64,000 bases of DNA from positions 2,728,001 through 2,792,000 of the forward strand of contig NZ_JAKWJU010000002.1 of assembly GCF_022524345.1 (NCBI RefSeq), in the 5' to 3' direction. The first letter of the stretch is position 1. Each line of letters starts with the position of its first letter. The notes below the pieces were generated by a model, which was given only the letters and a program-made list of their open reading frames with translations, was not told the origin of the DNA and searched no databases. Origin of the DNA: Streptomyces marispadix. Its GTDB lineage: Bacteria; Actinomycetota; Actinomycetes; Streptomycetales; Streptomycetaceae. Shown in pieces: positions 35,819 to 44,899 of this stretch. Both the position numbers and the translations under genes were made by a program.

Positions 35819-36673
35819 ATGGCGACAAACGACGAATCCGGAGCCGGAAGCACCGAATCCGCCGAGGGCCCCAAAGGGCCGACGGAGCCCGACAGGCCCG
35901 GCCAGCCTGGGACTTGGGGCCCCGGAGCCACCCGTCCCGGTATCGATCCCGGCGTCGGTCCCGGTTCCGGTCCCGGGGCCGCCGGCCCGCGTGGCGACTC
36001 CGGCAGCGAGACCCGCGACAAGACCCGCGACCGCCTGCTCTCACGCTGGAACGCGCTCCTCGTCAGCGCCCGCGGAGGCGAGCCGGACCCCGATCCCGCC
36101 CCCTACGGACGGAACCTGATCGAGCGATGGTCGGAACCGCAGCGCCGCTACCACACCGTCGACCATCTCCTGGACGTGCTCAACCGCGTCGACGAGCTCG
36201 CCCCGCACACCCCCGGGGCCGACATCGATGCCGTACTGCTCGCGGCCTGGTTCCACGACGCCGTCTACCGGCCTGACCGCAGCGAGAACGAGGAGCGCAG
36301 CGCCGCCCTCGCCGAGCGCGCCCTGCCCGAGGCCGGAGTGCCCCGGTCCCTCACGGACGAGGCGGCCCGGCTGGTGCGGCTCACCGTCGACCACGATCCG
36401 GACGAGGGCGACGTCAACGGGGAGCTGCTGTGCGACGCCGATCTGGCGGTGCTGGCCGGATCGCCGGGCGAGTACGCGCAGTACGCTGCCGCGGTGCGCC
36501 AGGAGTACGGCTTCGTGCCCGACGGTCCCTTCCTGGAAGGGCGCGCCGAGGTACTTCGTCAACTCCTGGGCCTGCCAAGGCTGTTCCGTACCCCGTACGG
36601 ACGGGAACGGTGGGAGCATGTGGCCCGGCGCAACATGGAGACCGAGATGGAACTGCTCGTCACCGGGGATTGA
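35819..36673 (+). CDS. HD-domain metal-dependent phosphohydrolase-like protein
   Basis: This 284-residue protein has a disordered Gly/Pro-rich N-terminal 65 residues (GPGATRPGIDPGVGPGSGPG) and a C-terminal HD-type domain. Candidate metal ligands are H112 and H116 in RYHTVDHLLDVL and the H146-D147 pair in AAWFHDAVYRPDRSENEERSA, plus LTVDHDPDEGD further on. This matches the family of predicted HD phosphohydrolases conserved in actinobacteria and fungi, whose substrate is unknown. CACAAT (35806-35811) seven bases before the ATG suggests leaderless transcription. Confidence 0.85.
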   Translation: MATNDESGAGSTESAEGPKGPTEPDRPGQPGTWGPGATRPGIDPGVGPGSGPGAAGPRGDSGSETRDKTRDRLLSRWNALLVSARGGEPDPDPAPYGRNLIERWSEPQRRYHTVDHLLDVLNRVDELAPHTPGADIDAVLLAAWFHDAVYRPDRSENEERSAALAERALPEAGVPRSLTDEAARLVRLTVDHDPDEGDVNGELLCDADLAVLAGSPGEYAQYAAAVRQEYGFVPDGPFLEGRAEVLRQLLGLPRLFRTPYGRERWEHVARRNMETEMELLVTGD

Positions 36674-36867
36674 CGGGCAACGGACTTGCGACCGGCCGAT
36701 GTTGCTGGGCAATCTGAACTGCCAGCTTGGCCCGGTCCATGCCGAACCCCCACGGCCGAGAACGACGTGCAGGCGTACCGGCGCAGCGACGGTCACTCAG
36801 CGACGCACGCCGCACCACATCTCCACATCAGCCAAGAGGCCACTCACCAAAGAGGATCGCAGGCCAC

Positions 36868-37488
36868 GTGGTCACTTCTTCCACCACCACCGGCAAGGAC
36901 TCGGGCTCGCCCGACCCGTCGTTCGACGAGGTCTTCTGCGAGCTGCTGCACCGGCTCTACCGGCGGGCCGCCATGCTCTCCGGGACACGGCAGTCAGCGG
37001 AGGACGCCGTGCACGAGGTCTACCTCAAACTGGCCGCGCGCCCCGAGAACTTCCTCGCCCATCCAGAGCCGTACGCATACGCCTTCGCCTCGCTGCTGAG
37101 CGTCGTACGCGACAACTGGCGCAAGGAGCGGCGCCAAGTGCTCGTCGCCGACGTCGAGTTCGCGGGTGACGGGGCCGGTGCCGGCGGCGGCAGGGCGGGC
37201 ACGGCTGGCGGCGGAGCGCCTCCGCCGGGTGCGCAGTGGGACGACGGTGGCCTGGAGCGCAGGGCCTCGGAGATCGAAACCGTCCGTCTTCTACGGCAGT
37301 TGACCGTGCGGCAGGCCGGTGTGGTCGTACTCGTCGACCTGGACGGCTACACGATCGACCAGGCCGCGAAGATTCTCGGCCTGCACCGTGGCACCGTGGC
37401 GCTGACCCGCAGGCGTGCGCTGGACAAGCTACGGGGATCGCTGCGCCAGCGGTCCGGCCGCCGGGGAGGAGAACGCCATGCGTGCTGA
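36868..37488 (+). CDS. ECF-type RNA polymerase sigma factor
   Basis: The 206-residue sigma-70-family factor contains only regions 2 and 4. Region 2 (about 20-92) includes VFCELLHRLYRRAAMLSGTR and AEDAVHEVYLKLAARPENF. A Gly-rich linker (98-128) follows. Region 4 (138-190) carries the helix-turn-helix LDGYTIDQAAKILGLHRGTV. The GTG at 36868 is preceded by AGAGG and GCAGG motifs; the frame is open upstream but non-conserved. Its last 11 bases overlap the downstream membrane-protein gene, indicating coupling as for a sigma/anti-sigma pair. Confidence 0.87.
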   Translation: MVTSSTTTGKDSGSPDPSFDEVFCELLHRLYRRAAMLSGTRQSAEDAVHEVYLKLAARPENFLAHPEPYAYAFASLLSVVRDNWRKERRQVLVADVEFAGDGAGAGGGRAGTAGGGAPPPGAQWDDGGLERRASEIETVRLLRQLTVRQAGVVVLVDLDGYTIDQAAKILGLHRGTVALTRRRALDKLRGSLRQRSGRRGGERHAC

Positions 37489-38158
37489 GCGACGCGAGGA
37501 GACGGCCGCGGCCCTCCGGGAGCGACTGCGGGCGGCCGACGCGATGATCGACGTACCGGACGGCCTGTGGGAGCGGGTGCGCGAGCCCCGCCGGGACGTC
37601 ACGCCGGTCACCGCGCACGCGGGCGGCGAATCACGGCTGCGCCGGCGCCCGCTGCCGATGGCGGTGATCGCCGTGGCGGCTGCGGCGGTCGCCCTCGTCC
37701 TGTGCGGTACGTGGTGGCTGGTCGCGCCCTCCATCGGGCCCGGGACCGTTCAGGGAGCGGCGGCCGACCCGTCCTCGGGGAGTTCGGACGCGCAGAAGGA
37801 CTCGGGGCCGATCACGCTGCGGGTCCACAACGTCGAGAAGGCATGCCAGAAGCTGCGCACCCTGGAGTGCGCGCTGCGGGTCGCGAGAAGCCCGTACGAG
37901 CCGTACGCGGACCCCGGCAACTCGGCGGGCCGTACCTGGCACGGCGACAAGCTGACCGCGACATGCGTGGTCACCGACGGCCAGCTCGTCACGGACGAGA
38001 AGGGCGTCTCGTCGCGTCGCTGGTACCGGGTCGAGAAGGCCGGTGGCGGTGGCGGCGGCAAGGGCTTCGAGGGCTGGCTGCCGGGCGTGCGCACGCGCAA
38101 CTCGACCGAGGTACGGCTGTGTTCGGGCGACGAGAGACCCCCGGGGTACGGGAGCTGA
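37478..38158 (+). CDS. Single-pass membrane protein, probable partner of the ECF sigma factor
   Basis: The 226-residue protein has a charged cytoplasmic N-terminus (RREETAAALRERLRAADAMI), one transmembrane helix (about 60-83, MAVIAVAAAAVALVLCGTWW), and a 140-residue external domain with three cysteines (KACQKLRTLECALRV, then ATCVV) and a Gly-rich turn. GGGGAGGAG gives a strong ribosome site before the ATG at 37478. Topology and the overlap with the sigma gene suggest an anti-sigma or sigma-partner role, but the zinc anti-sigma motif HxxxCxxC is absent, so this is inference. Confidence 0.7.
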   Translation: MRAERREETAAALRERLRAADAMIDVPDGLWERVREPRRDVTPVTAHAGGESRLRRRPLPMAVIAVAAAAVALVLCGTWWLVAPSIGPGTVQGAAADPSSGSSDAQKDSGPITLRVHNVEKACQKLRTLECALRVARSPYEPYADPGNSAGRTWHGDKLTATCVVTDGQLVTDEKGVSSRRWYRVEKAGGGGGGKGFEGWLPGVRTRNSTEVRLCSGDERPPGYGS

Positions 38159-38605
38159 GCACGTACGGGAGCACACGTACTCGGCGGCACCTGCGCCGGG
38201 GCACGTACGGGAGGCAACCAGGCGGGGGCACGTACGGAACCCGGCGCACGCGGACCGGGTTTGCGCCCGGCCGAGCCGGACGGCCGGAATCGGTCCGGCG
38301 GGCGGCCCGCACACGAGACACGACGGCGCGGGACCGCGGCGCGGTGTCGGGACGCCGGGCGGGTGCGGCGTGGCCGTGATCCGTACGACGGTGCTGGCCA
38401 CGTCACCCGCCACGGGCGCCCCGGCACTCCCCCGAGTGCGCGCGGCACGTGATCCGCGCTGTCCGTCCTGCCCCGTGGACCAGGACACCCGGTACACGCA
38501 CGGGGACGCCCCCGCGTATGACATCCGTCATTGAGAGCTGCGTCACACTCCACGGCGTCGCATTCCTCTCGTGCGCCGGGCGGCCGACGGGCCCACGATT
38601 GACCC
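38159..38605. other. 447-bp intergenic region, no supported gene
   Basis: The first 80 bases contain three to four degenerate copies of GCACGTACGGGAG (around 38160-38245). The remainder is GC-rich with no conserved reading frame. It should contain the promoter of the TIGR03086-family gene close to its right end. Confidence 0.4.
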
Positions 38606-39169
38606 ATGGAACTGATCGACGCCTTCGAGACGGCCTTCAAGGAATGGGACCGGCTGGTGCACGAGGTCGGCGAGCAGCAGTGGGACGACCCCACCCCGTG
38701 CACCGACTGGAACGTACGGGACCTGGTCAACCACCTCGTCAGCGAACACCTTTGGGCACCCCATCTGCTGAACGGCGAGACCCTCGACGAGGTCGGCGAC
38801 CGCTACGACGGCGACGTCGTCGGCGACGCACCGGTCGCGGTGTGGGAAGAGGCAGCAAGCGGCTCACGCTCCGCCTTTCACCGGAAGGGGGCGCTCCGCG
38901 GCGATGTCCACGTCACCGGCGGCAAGACCCCGGCCGAGGAGTACGCCTGGCAGATGACGACCGACCTGACCGTGCACGGCTGGGACCTCGCACAGGCCGT
39001 CGGCGTACGGTCCCGGATGCCCGACGAACTCGCGGACGCGGTCTACGACCACATCGCGCCGCAGGCCGGGAGCTGGCACGAGGCGGGGATCTTCGATCCG
39101 CCGGTGCCCGTGCCCGACGACGCGGTGCCGCAGGACCGCTTGGTGGCGCTGCTCGGACGGCGTCCCTGA
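38606..39169 (+). CDS. TIGR03086-family (DinB/maleylpyruvate-isomerase-like) protein
   Basis: The 187-residue four-helix-bundle protein has the actinobacterial TIGR03086 signature: WDDPTPCTDWNVRDLVNHLVSEHLW (metal-binding H43 and H48) and QMTTDLTVHGWDLAQAVG with a third histidine. Related mycothiol-dependent maleylpyruvate isomerases bind Zn2+ with three histidines, and the same triad appears here. The enzyme activity, possibly mycothiol-dependent, is unknown. The start is the ATG at 38606. Confidence 0.88.
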   Translation: MELIDAFETAFKEWDRLVHEVGEQQWDDPTPCTDWNVRDLVNHLVSEHLWAPHLLNGETLDEVGDRYDGDVVGDAPVAVWEEAASGSRSAFHRKGALRGDVHVTGGKTPAEEYAWQMTTDLTVHGWDLAQAVGVRSRMPDELADAVYDHIAPQAGSWHEAGIFDPPVPVPDDAVPQDRLVALLGRRP

Positions 39170-39283
39170 CGGAACACCCCGCCGGTCGCCCGTGCCTGTT
39201 CCTGGGCCTGTGCCCGTGCCCGTGCCTGTGCCGGTCTCCGGTGCAGCCGTACCGCCAACGCGCGTACGCCCGGCGGCCGTCCG

Positions 39284-39562
39284 TCAGCCGCCCGGCGAAG
39301 GCCCGCGCCTCCTGGGCCTTCGCAGGCCCGCGTCCGTGAGGCGGCGCAGCAGCTCCTTGGAGCCGACCTCCACGGCACCGGCCGAGACGGCCGCCGCGTA
39401 GCGGGCGCTCGGGACGTCGTAGTGGTCGCGGTCGAAGGCGCGGCGCGGACAGCCGATCGCCGCCGCGAAGGTGTGCAGCTCGTCGAACGAGACGTCGCTG
39501 ACCAGGTGCGACCACAGCCGCCCGTCGCCCGGCCAGACGGGCGGATCTATATAGACGGTCAC
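39284..39562 (-). CDS. DUF4031 domain protein
   Basis: A 92-residue protein matching the small DUF4031 family: VTVYIDPPVWPGDGRLWSHL, then SFDELHTFAAAIG and FDRDHYDVPSARYAAAVSAG. Function is unknown. The frame continues upstream, but the family starts here and TGGAG lies just before the GTG at 39562. It follows the zinc-binding hypothetical gene in the same direction after 214 bp. Confidence 0.85.
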   Translation of the reverse strand: MTVYIDPPVWPGDGRLWSHLVSDVSFDELHTFAAAIGCPRRAFDRDHYDVPSARYAAAVSAGAVEVGSKELLRRLTDAGLRRPRRRGPSPGG

Positions 39563-39590
39563 AGCTCCACACCCCGGGGTGCCGCCCATG

Positions 39591-39671
39591 CGCACGCCCC
39601 GACTACGGGCGTCCCCACTCCGGGCGCCTCGTTCCGGGCGCCCCCGGCTTCGCACGCCCCGACTACGGGCG
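39591..39671. repeat. 21-bp direct repeat, 60 bp apart
   Basis: Two identical 21-bp copies (39591-39611 and 39651-39671) containing CGCACGCCCCGACTACGGG flank related GGGCGCC words. They lie just upstream of the DUF4031 gene. Confidence 0.7.
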
Positions 39672-39776
39672 CCGCGCCGGGCGTTGATCCCGCCCGTGCG
39701 TCCGCCCGTACGTTCACCAGCACGTCCGCCTGCGCGCACGTACGCACACCCGTGAGCCGCGGGACCTCCCGCTCGC

Positions 39777-40133
39777 TCAGAGGCACTTGCTCAGCGCTCC
39801 CACGCGGGCGACCGACGTGGTGGTCTTGCTGCACACCCAGTGCGGGTCCTCGCCCAGCGGAGGCTCGACCTCCAGCGCGTGCGGATCGGAGCCGAGGCAT
39901 ACGGGGCACAGCGGCCAGCGTCCGTAACGGTCGAGCAGGGCGTCCTGCACGTCCTGCGCTATCAGACCGTTCACGAAGGCGATGCCCTCGGGCCACTGCT
40001 CGACCCACCACCTGCGGTGGGAGACCGCCTCCTCCACGAGCGAGACCACGTCCGCCTCGGCCACCTTGCCCGCCTCCAGGTCGGCGAGTACGAGAGCCCG
40101 GGCCGTGTGAAGTGTCTGCTCAAGCTGGTCCAT
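39777..40133 (-). CDS. Conserved hypothetical protein with a CxxC motif
   Basis: The 118-residue protein has an N-terminal helical half (LEQTLHTARALVLADLEAGK, then VVSLVEEAVSHRRWWVEQWPEG) and a C-terminal half with C76-x-x-C79 (PLCPVCLGSDPHAL) and C101 (HWVCSKT), likely a zinc ribbon. Similar proteins of this length are common in streptomycetes; I do not know a function. It is divergent from the RpiR regulator. Confidence 0.75.
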   Translation of the reverse strand: MDQLEQTLHTARALVLADLEAGKVAEADVVSLVEEAVSHRRWWVEQWPEGIAFVNGLIAQDVQDALLDRYGRWPLCPVCLGSDPHALEVEPPLGEDPHWVCSKTTTSVARVGALSKCL

Positions 40134-40335
40134 GTCTCCATTGCACCAAACAGCCGGTGACGGGTGCGGCGGTCTCGGCCACCCGCTGCGTACTACCGGC
40201 GTACGCCCCGAGGCCCGGCGTACGACAGCGCGCGAACCCCCGCGGACACCCCGCAGGGCAGGCGGAGATCGGGAAAAGGAGCGGCAGAGGATTCATGACG
40301 GACCCGTGCCCGTGGCTCTTGACGGGGACACGACG

Positions 40336-40349
40336 GGAAAATACCTTCC
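40336..40349. promoter_or_regulatory. Inverted repeat upstream of the RpiR-type regulator
   Basis: GGAAAATACCTTCC has arms GGAA/TTCC and ends four bases before the ATG at 40354. A similar word, GGAAAGTTTC, follows just inside the coding region. This may be an autoregulatory site. Confidence 0.4.
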
Positions 40350-40353
40350 ACCG

Positions 40354-41421
40354 ATGACCACGTACCTGAAGGAAAGTTTCGCCAGAAACAACAGGGCGCA
40401 CACCAGACCAGGCGGTGCCAACGCCGCCGGGAACACTCCCCACGGGGGCTCGCCCCACCCCACCGGCAGCCGCGGAAGCGGTGCCGCAGCCCAGCCGGCC
40501 GCCCGCCCGGCCGCTCGTCCCGCACCCGCGGGAAGGCCCGGCCCGCCCGGACCGGGCGCACTCGCCGCCAAGGTGCGCACCATGGCCCCTTCGATGACGC
40601 GTTCCATGCAGCGGGTCGCCGAGACCGTCGCGGGAGACCCCGCCGGATGCGCACAGCTCACCGTCACCGGCCTCGCGGAACGCACCGGCACCAGCGAGGC
40701 CACCGTCGTACGGACCTCACGGCTGCTGGGCTATCCCGGATACCGGGATCTGCGCCTCGCGCTCGCGGGGCTCGCCGCCCAGCAGGAGTCCGGCGCCGCG
40801 CCGTCGGTCACCGCCGACATCGCGGTCGACGACCCGATAGCCGACGTGGTGGCCAAGCTGGCGCACGACGAGCGGCAGACCCTCGCCGACACCGCGGCGG
40901 GCCTGGACACCGTGCAGTTGGAGGCGGCCGTTACGGCCCTGGTCGGCGCGCGCCGCGTCGACGTATACGGAGTCGGCGCCTCCGGCCTCGTCAGCAAGGA
41001 CCTCGCCCAGAAGCTGCTGCGCATCGGACACGTCGCACACGCGGAGGCCGATCCTCATCTGGCCGTCACCACGGCGGTGCAGCTCGGCGCGGGCGATGTG
41101 GCGATCGCCATCACCCACTCGGGCCGTACGGTCGACGTGATCGAACCGCTGCGCGCGGCCTTCGACCAGGGCGCGACCACGATCGCGATCACGGGCCGCT
41201 CGGACGGTGAGATCGCGCAGTACGCCGATCATGTGCTGACGACGTCCACGGCGCGCGAGAGCGAGCTGCGGCCCGCCGCGATGTCGAGCCGTACGAGTCA
41301 ACTGCTCGTCGTCGACTGCCTGTTCATCGGCGTCGCACAGCGTACGTACGAAAGCACGGCGCCCGCGCTCTCCGCCTCCTACGAGGCACTGGCGCACCGG
41401 CATTCGCCACGGCCACGCTGA
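40354..41421 (+). CDS. MurR/RpiR-family transcriptional regulator
   Basis: The 355-residue regulator has a Pro/Ala-rich N-terminal 65 residues, an RpiR helix-turn-helix (about 70-145: VRTMAPSMTRSMQRVAETVA, then GLAERTGTSEATVVRTSRLL) and a SIS sugar-phosphate-binding domain (195-330: VDVYGVGASGLVSKDLAQKL, then AIAITHSGRTVDVIEPLRAA). The next two genes make a MurNAc 6-phosphate etherase and a PTS permease, so the expected ligand is MurNAc 6-phosphate, as for E. coli MurR. The start is the ATG at 40354; the upstream part of the frame is not conserved. Confidence 0.88.
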   Translation: MTTYLKESFARNNRAHTRPGGANAAGNTPHGGSPHPTGSRGSGAAAQPAARPAARPAPAGRPGPPGPGALAAKVRTMAPSMTRSMQRVAETVAGDPAGCAQLTVTGLAERTGTSEATVVRTSRLLGYPGYRDLRLALAGLAAQQESGAAPSVTADIAVDDPIADVVAKLAHDERQTLADTAAGLDTVQLEAAVTALVGARRVDVYGVGASGLVSKDLAQKLLRIGHVAHAEADPHLAVTTAVQLGAGDVAIAITHSGRTVDVIEPLRAAFDQGATTIAITGRSDGEIAQYADHVLTTSTARESELRPAAMSSRTSQLLVVDCLFIGVAQRTYESTAPALSASYEALAHRHSPRPR

Positions 41422-41949
41422 CGGCACCGGCTCGCGACGGCACACCGTGAGCAGCACGGCGGCGACGCGGGCGCACTGACCGGTACGGCACACGGCACAC
41501 GGCACACGGCACGACACGTACGGCGCATGGCAGCACGGCACATGTGCGTTCCAGTCCCGGAACCCGGCCCGGGCTGGTTCGGCCCGTCGCCTTGCACCAC
41601 CGGACGCGCAGGGCCGCCGTCGGCGGGGCCAGGCCGAGGGCTCCGGCCCGCCCATGTCCGGCAGTTCGTGCCCGTACAGGCCGTGTCTACGCGGTTGGTG
41701 CCCACGCAGTCCGTGCCCACGCAGTCCGCGCCCACCGGTCGCTCACGTGAGCCCTTGGCCGCATACGCACCCGCGCCGGTACCGAGCGCGGCCGTGTACC
41801 GACGCGACCGTTTCCGAGCCCGACCGTGTCCGAGCCGAGTACGTGCCCGTTATCCGCACCTGCATCCCAGTCTGGTCCGGAATACGATCCGAACCTGAGT
41901 CCGCATCCGCATCCGCGTCCGCGCGAGTCAGAAAGAGCCGCTCCTCCCC
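41422..41949. other. 528-bp intergenic region with short repeats
   Basis: No gene is supported. It holds an 8-bp repeat of GGCACAC words (about 41487-41515), a 15-bp repeat based on TGCCCACGCAGTCCG (about 41690-41735), and CATCCGCATCCGCGTCCG just before murQ. The murQ promoter should lie here. Confidence 0.45.
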
Positions 41950-42906
41950 ATGACCTCCACCGCCGACACACCCCACTCCTACAGCGAGCTGCGAGCACAG
42001 CTCGAGACGCTGACCACGGAGGCGTTCCGCAGCGAACTGTCCGAAATCGACCGGCTGCCCACGCTGGAGATCGCCCGGATCATGCAGGGCGAGGACGCCA
42101 CCGTGCCCGGCGCCGTCGCCGCGCAGCTCCCGCAGATCGCCGCCGCCATCGACGCCACGGCCGAACGCATGGCCCGCGGCGGGCGGCTGATCTACGCGGG
42201 CGCGGGCACCGCGGGGCGCATGGGCGTGCTCGACGCCAGCGAGTGCCCGCCGACCTTCAACACCGACCCGTCCGACGTGCTCGGGCTCATCGCGGGCGGC
42301 CCCGGCGCGATGAGCAGATCCGTCGAAGGCGCCGAGGACAGCAAGGAACTGGCCTCCGCGGACCTCGACGCCCTCCAGCTCACGTCGGACGACACCGTGG
42401 TCGGCATCTCCGCGTCCGGACGCACCCCCTATGCGGTAGGAGCGGTCGAGTACGCACGCGGCACGCACGGCGCGCTCACCGTCGGCTTCTCCTGCAACGC
42501 CGACTCGCCGCTGGGGGACGCGGCCGATCTGCGCATCGAGGTCGTCGTGGGGCCCGAACTGCTCACCGGCTCGACGCGGTTGAAGGCCGGTACGGCTCAG
42601 AAGCTCGTCCTGAACATGCTGTCGACGATCACCATGATCCGTCTGGGCAAGACCTACGGGAACCTGATGGTCGACCTGCGGGCCAGCAACGAGAAGCTCC
42701 GGGCGCGTTCGCGGCGCATCGTCTCCCTCGCGACGGGCGCCTCCGACGACACGATCGAGGCCGCTCTCACCCAAGCGGGCGACGAGGTGAAGAACGCGAT
42801 CCTGATCATCCTGGGCGGCGTGGACGGCCGTACGGCGGCCCGCCTGCTCGACGACGCGGACGGACATCTGCGGGCCGCGCTCCGCGCGGCGGCCGACGAG
42901 GGCTGA
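41950..42906 (+). CDS. murQ: N-acetylmuramic acid 6-phosphate etherase
   Basis: MurQ removes D-lactate from MurNAc 6-phosphate to give GlcNAc 6-phosphate, a peptidoglycan recycling step in the cytoplasm. The 318-residue protein has the SIS fold with LIYAGAGTAGRMGVLDASEC and PPTFNTDPSDVLGLIAGG. Catalytic candidates E98 and E129 keep the 31-residue spacing of the E. coli pair. The C-terminal segment KLVLNMLSTITMIRLGKTYG and NLMVDLRASNEKL is also diagnostic. It lies between the RpiR regulator and the PTS permease gene, 101 bp before the latter. Confidence 0.95.
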   Translation: MTSTADTPHSYSELRAQLETLTTEAFRSELSEIDRLPTLEIARIMQGEDATVPGAVAAQLPQIAAAIDATAERMARGGRLIYAGAGTAGRMGVLDASECPPTFNTDPSDVLGLIAGGPGAMSRSVEGAEDSKELASADLDALQLTSDDTVVGISASGRTPYAVGAVEYARGTHGALTVGFSCNADSPLGDAADLRIEVVVGPELLTGSTRLKAGTAQKLVLNMLSTITMIRLGKTYGNLMVDLRASNEKLRARSRRIVSLATGASDDTIEAALTQAGDEVKNAILIILGGVDGRTAARLLDDADGHLRAALRAAADEG

Positions 42907-43007
42907 CAGTGGATGCCAAGCGGCTGGCCGCCGCCGGCTGCTGCGGCTAGCTCGCTCGACCGCACCACGTTCCGGGTCCCCCGGACCGCCAGAGAGCGAC
43001 CCCGCCG

Positions 43008-44789
43008 ATGAGCACAGACAGCAACCGTCAGACCGCCGAGGCGCTGCTCCCCCTCGTAGGGGGCCCGCAGAACGTCCTCTCCGTCACCCACTGCATGACA
43101 CGGATGCGGCTCGGCCTCGCCGACCGCGATCTCGTACAGGACGCGGCACTGCGGGCGCTGCCCGAGGTCGTGGGCGTCGTGGAGGACGACGACGCGTTCC
43201 AGATCGTCCTCGGTCCGGGGAAGGTCGCCCGGGTCACCGCCGAACTCCAGGCCCTTGCCCGTACGTTCGAAGCGGCGGACGGATCGGCGCCCGCCGGCGA
43301 GAGGGGCCCGGCCGCCCCCGGGAGCCAGGTCACCGCCGACGGCACGCGCCCTGCGGGGGACCCGCCCGTGAGCCCCGTCACCGCCGGTGAACTCGCCGAG
43401 CGCGGCGCCGCCCTCCGGGCCGAGCGCAAGCGCCGCAACGCCACGCCGGTCAAGCGGATGCTGCGCCGCGTCGCCAACATCTTCGTCCCGCTGATCCCCG
43501 CGCTCATCGGCTGCGGCATCGTCGCCGGTCTCAACGGCATCCTGACCAACCTCGTCAGCAGCGGCAGCGCCCCCTGGGCCGCGGGGATCGTGCCCGCGCT
43601 GACGGCGGTCTCCACCGGGTTCATGTCGCTCATCGCGGTCTTCGTCGGCATCAACACGGCCGCGGAGTTCGGCGGTACGCCCGTACTGGGCGGCGCGGCG
43701 GCGGCCGTCATCGTCTTCGCGGGCGTCTCGAAGGTGTCCGCGTTCGGGGAGAAACTCGCCCCCGGGCAGGGCGGCGTGCTCGGCGCGCTCTTCGCGGCAC
43801 TGCTCGCGGTCTACGTGGAGAAGTGGTGCCGTCGCAGGGTGCCCGAGGCCGTCGACGTGCTGGTGACGCCCACCGTCACCGTGCTCGTCTCGGGCCTGGT
43901 CACTCTCTTCGGGCTGATGTACGTCTGCGGTCTGGTCTCCACCGGGATCGGCCACTTCGCCGACTGGCTGCTGCTGCACGGCGGAGGCGTCGCCGGGTTC
44001 GTGCTCGGCGGGCTCTTCCTGCCCCTGGTGATGCTCGGCCTGCACCAGGCGCTCATCCCCATCCACACCACGCTGATCGAGCAGGACGGCTTCACGGTGC
44101 TGCTTCCCGTGCTCGCGATGGCGGGCGCGGGCCAGGTCGGCGCGGCACTCGCCGTCTACGTCAGGCTGCGCCGCAACACCTCCATCCGCAGGACCATCAA
44201 GTCGGCGCTTCCGGCGGGGGTGATGGGCGTGGGCGAGCCGCTGATCTACGGGGTGTCGCTGCCGCTCGGCAGGCCGTTCGTCACGGCGTGCGTGGGCGGG
44301 GCGGTCGGCGGCGGCACGGTCGGGCTCTTCCACCAGCTCGGCACATCCGTCGGCTCCACCGCGATCGGCCCGTCCGGCTGGGCGCTCTTCCCGCTGCTCA
44401 AGGGGAATCAGGGGCTCGGCGCCGTCGCGGCCGTCTACGGGCTGGGGATGGCGACGGGCTATCTCGCCGGGTTCGTGCTGACGTACTTCTTCGGCTTCAG
44501 CAGGCAGATGCTCACGGAGCTGAACGTGGCGCCGGAGACGGAGACCGCCGTCGCGGGTGCCGGGGCGGTCGCAGGCGCACGTGCCGGTGCCGGTTCCGGT
44601 GCCGAGACAGGCGTGGGAACCGCGAGCGCGCCCTCAGCCGGGAGCACGGTGGTCGCCTCGGGCACGCCACGCACAAGGCGGGAGGACGGGCCCCGGGACG
44701 CCACCGGAACGCGGGCCGCCCCGGACGAGCCGGACGAGGACGACGAGGGCGGTGGCGGCGGGGAGCCCAGACAGCCGGTCGGCGTCTGA
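43008..44789 (+). CDS. PTS transporter EIIBC, probable MurNAc permease
   Basis: The 593-residue membrane protein starts with an EIIB domain carrying the phosphorylated cysteine C29 (SVTHCMTRMRLGL). A Pro/Gly-rich linker follows, then an EIIC domain with about ten helices (IFVPLIPALIGCGIVAGLNG, LGLHQALIPIHTTLIEQDG, MGVGEPLIYGVSLPLGRPF). IIB-IIC order without IIA matches MurP, which needs a IIA from elsewhere. The last 85 residues are a hydrophilic Ala/Gly/Thr extension not needed for transport. Location after murQ and the RpiR gene supports MurNAc as substrate; GlcNAc or another amino sugar is the alternative. Confidence 0.88.
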   Translation: MSTDSNRQTAEALLPLVGGPQNVLSVTHCMTRMRLGLADRDLVQDAALRALPEVVGVVEDDDAFQIVLGPGKVARVTAELQALARTFEAADGSAPAGERGPAAPGSQVTADGTRPAGDPPVSPVTAGELAERGAALRAERKRRNATPVKRMLRRVANIFVPLIPALIGCGIVAGLNGILTNLVSSGSAPWAAGIVPALTAVSTGFMSLIAVFVGINTAAEFGGTPVLGGAAAAVIVFAGVSKVSAFGEKLAPGQGGVLGALFAALLAVYVEKWCRRRVPEAVDVLVTPTVTVLVSGLVTLFGLMYVCGLVSTGIGHFADWLLLHGGGVAGFVLGGLFLPLVMLGLHQALIPIHTTLIEQDGFTVLLPVLAMAGAGQVGAALAVYVRLRRNTSIRRTIKSALPAGVMGVGEPLIYGVSLPLGRPFVTACVGGAVGGGTVGLFHQLGTSVGSTAIGPSGWALFPLLKGNQGLGAVAAVYGLGMATGYLAGFVLTYFFGFSRQMLTELNVAPETETAVAGAGAVAGARAGAGSGAETGVGTASAPSAGSTVVASGTPRTRREDGPRDATGTRAAPDEPDEDDEGGGGGEPRQPVGV

Positions 44790-44899
44790 GCCGTGTGGCG
44801 AGCGGACTCGCCCCCCGCGAACACCCGCCTGCAGGCTGCCGGTTGCCGCGCCCGTCCGCTCTCCCGGCCCTGTTCCCGCCCGCCGCCGTTCCCGTACCC

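Noticed and set aside
42909..42950. 13-codon GTG frame (ending CCG) between murQ and the PTS gene, like a cysteine-containing leader peptide
   Set aside because: No ribosome site, GC-rich hairpin-like sequence and no attenuator visible.
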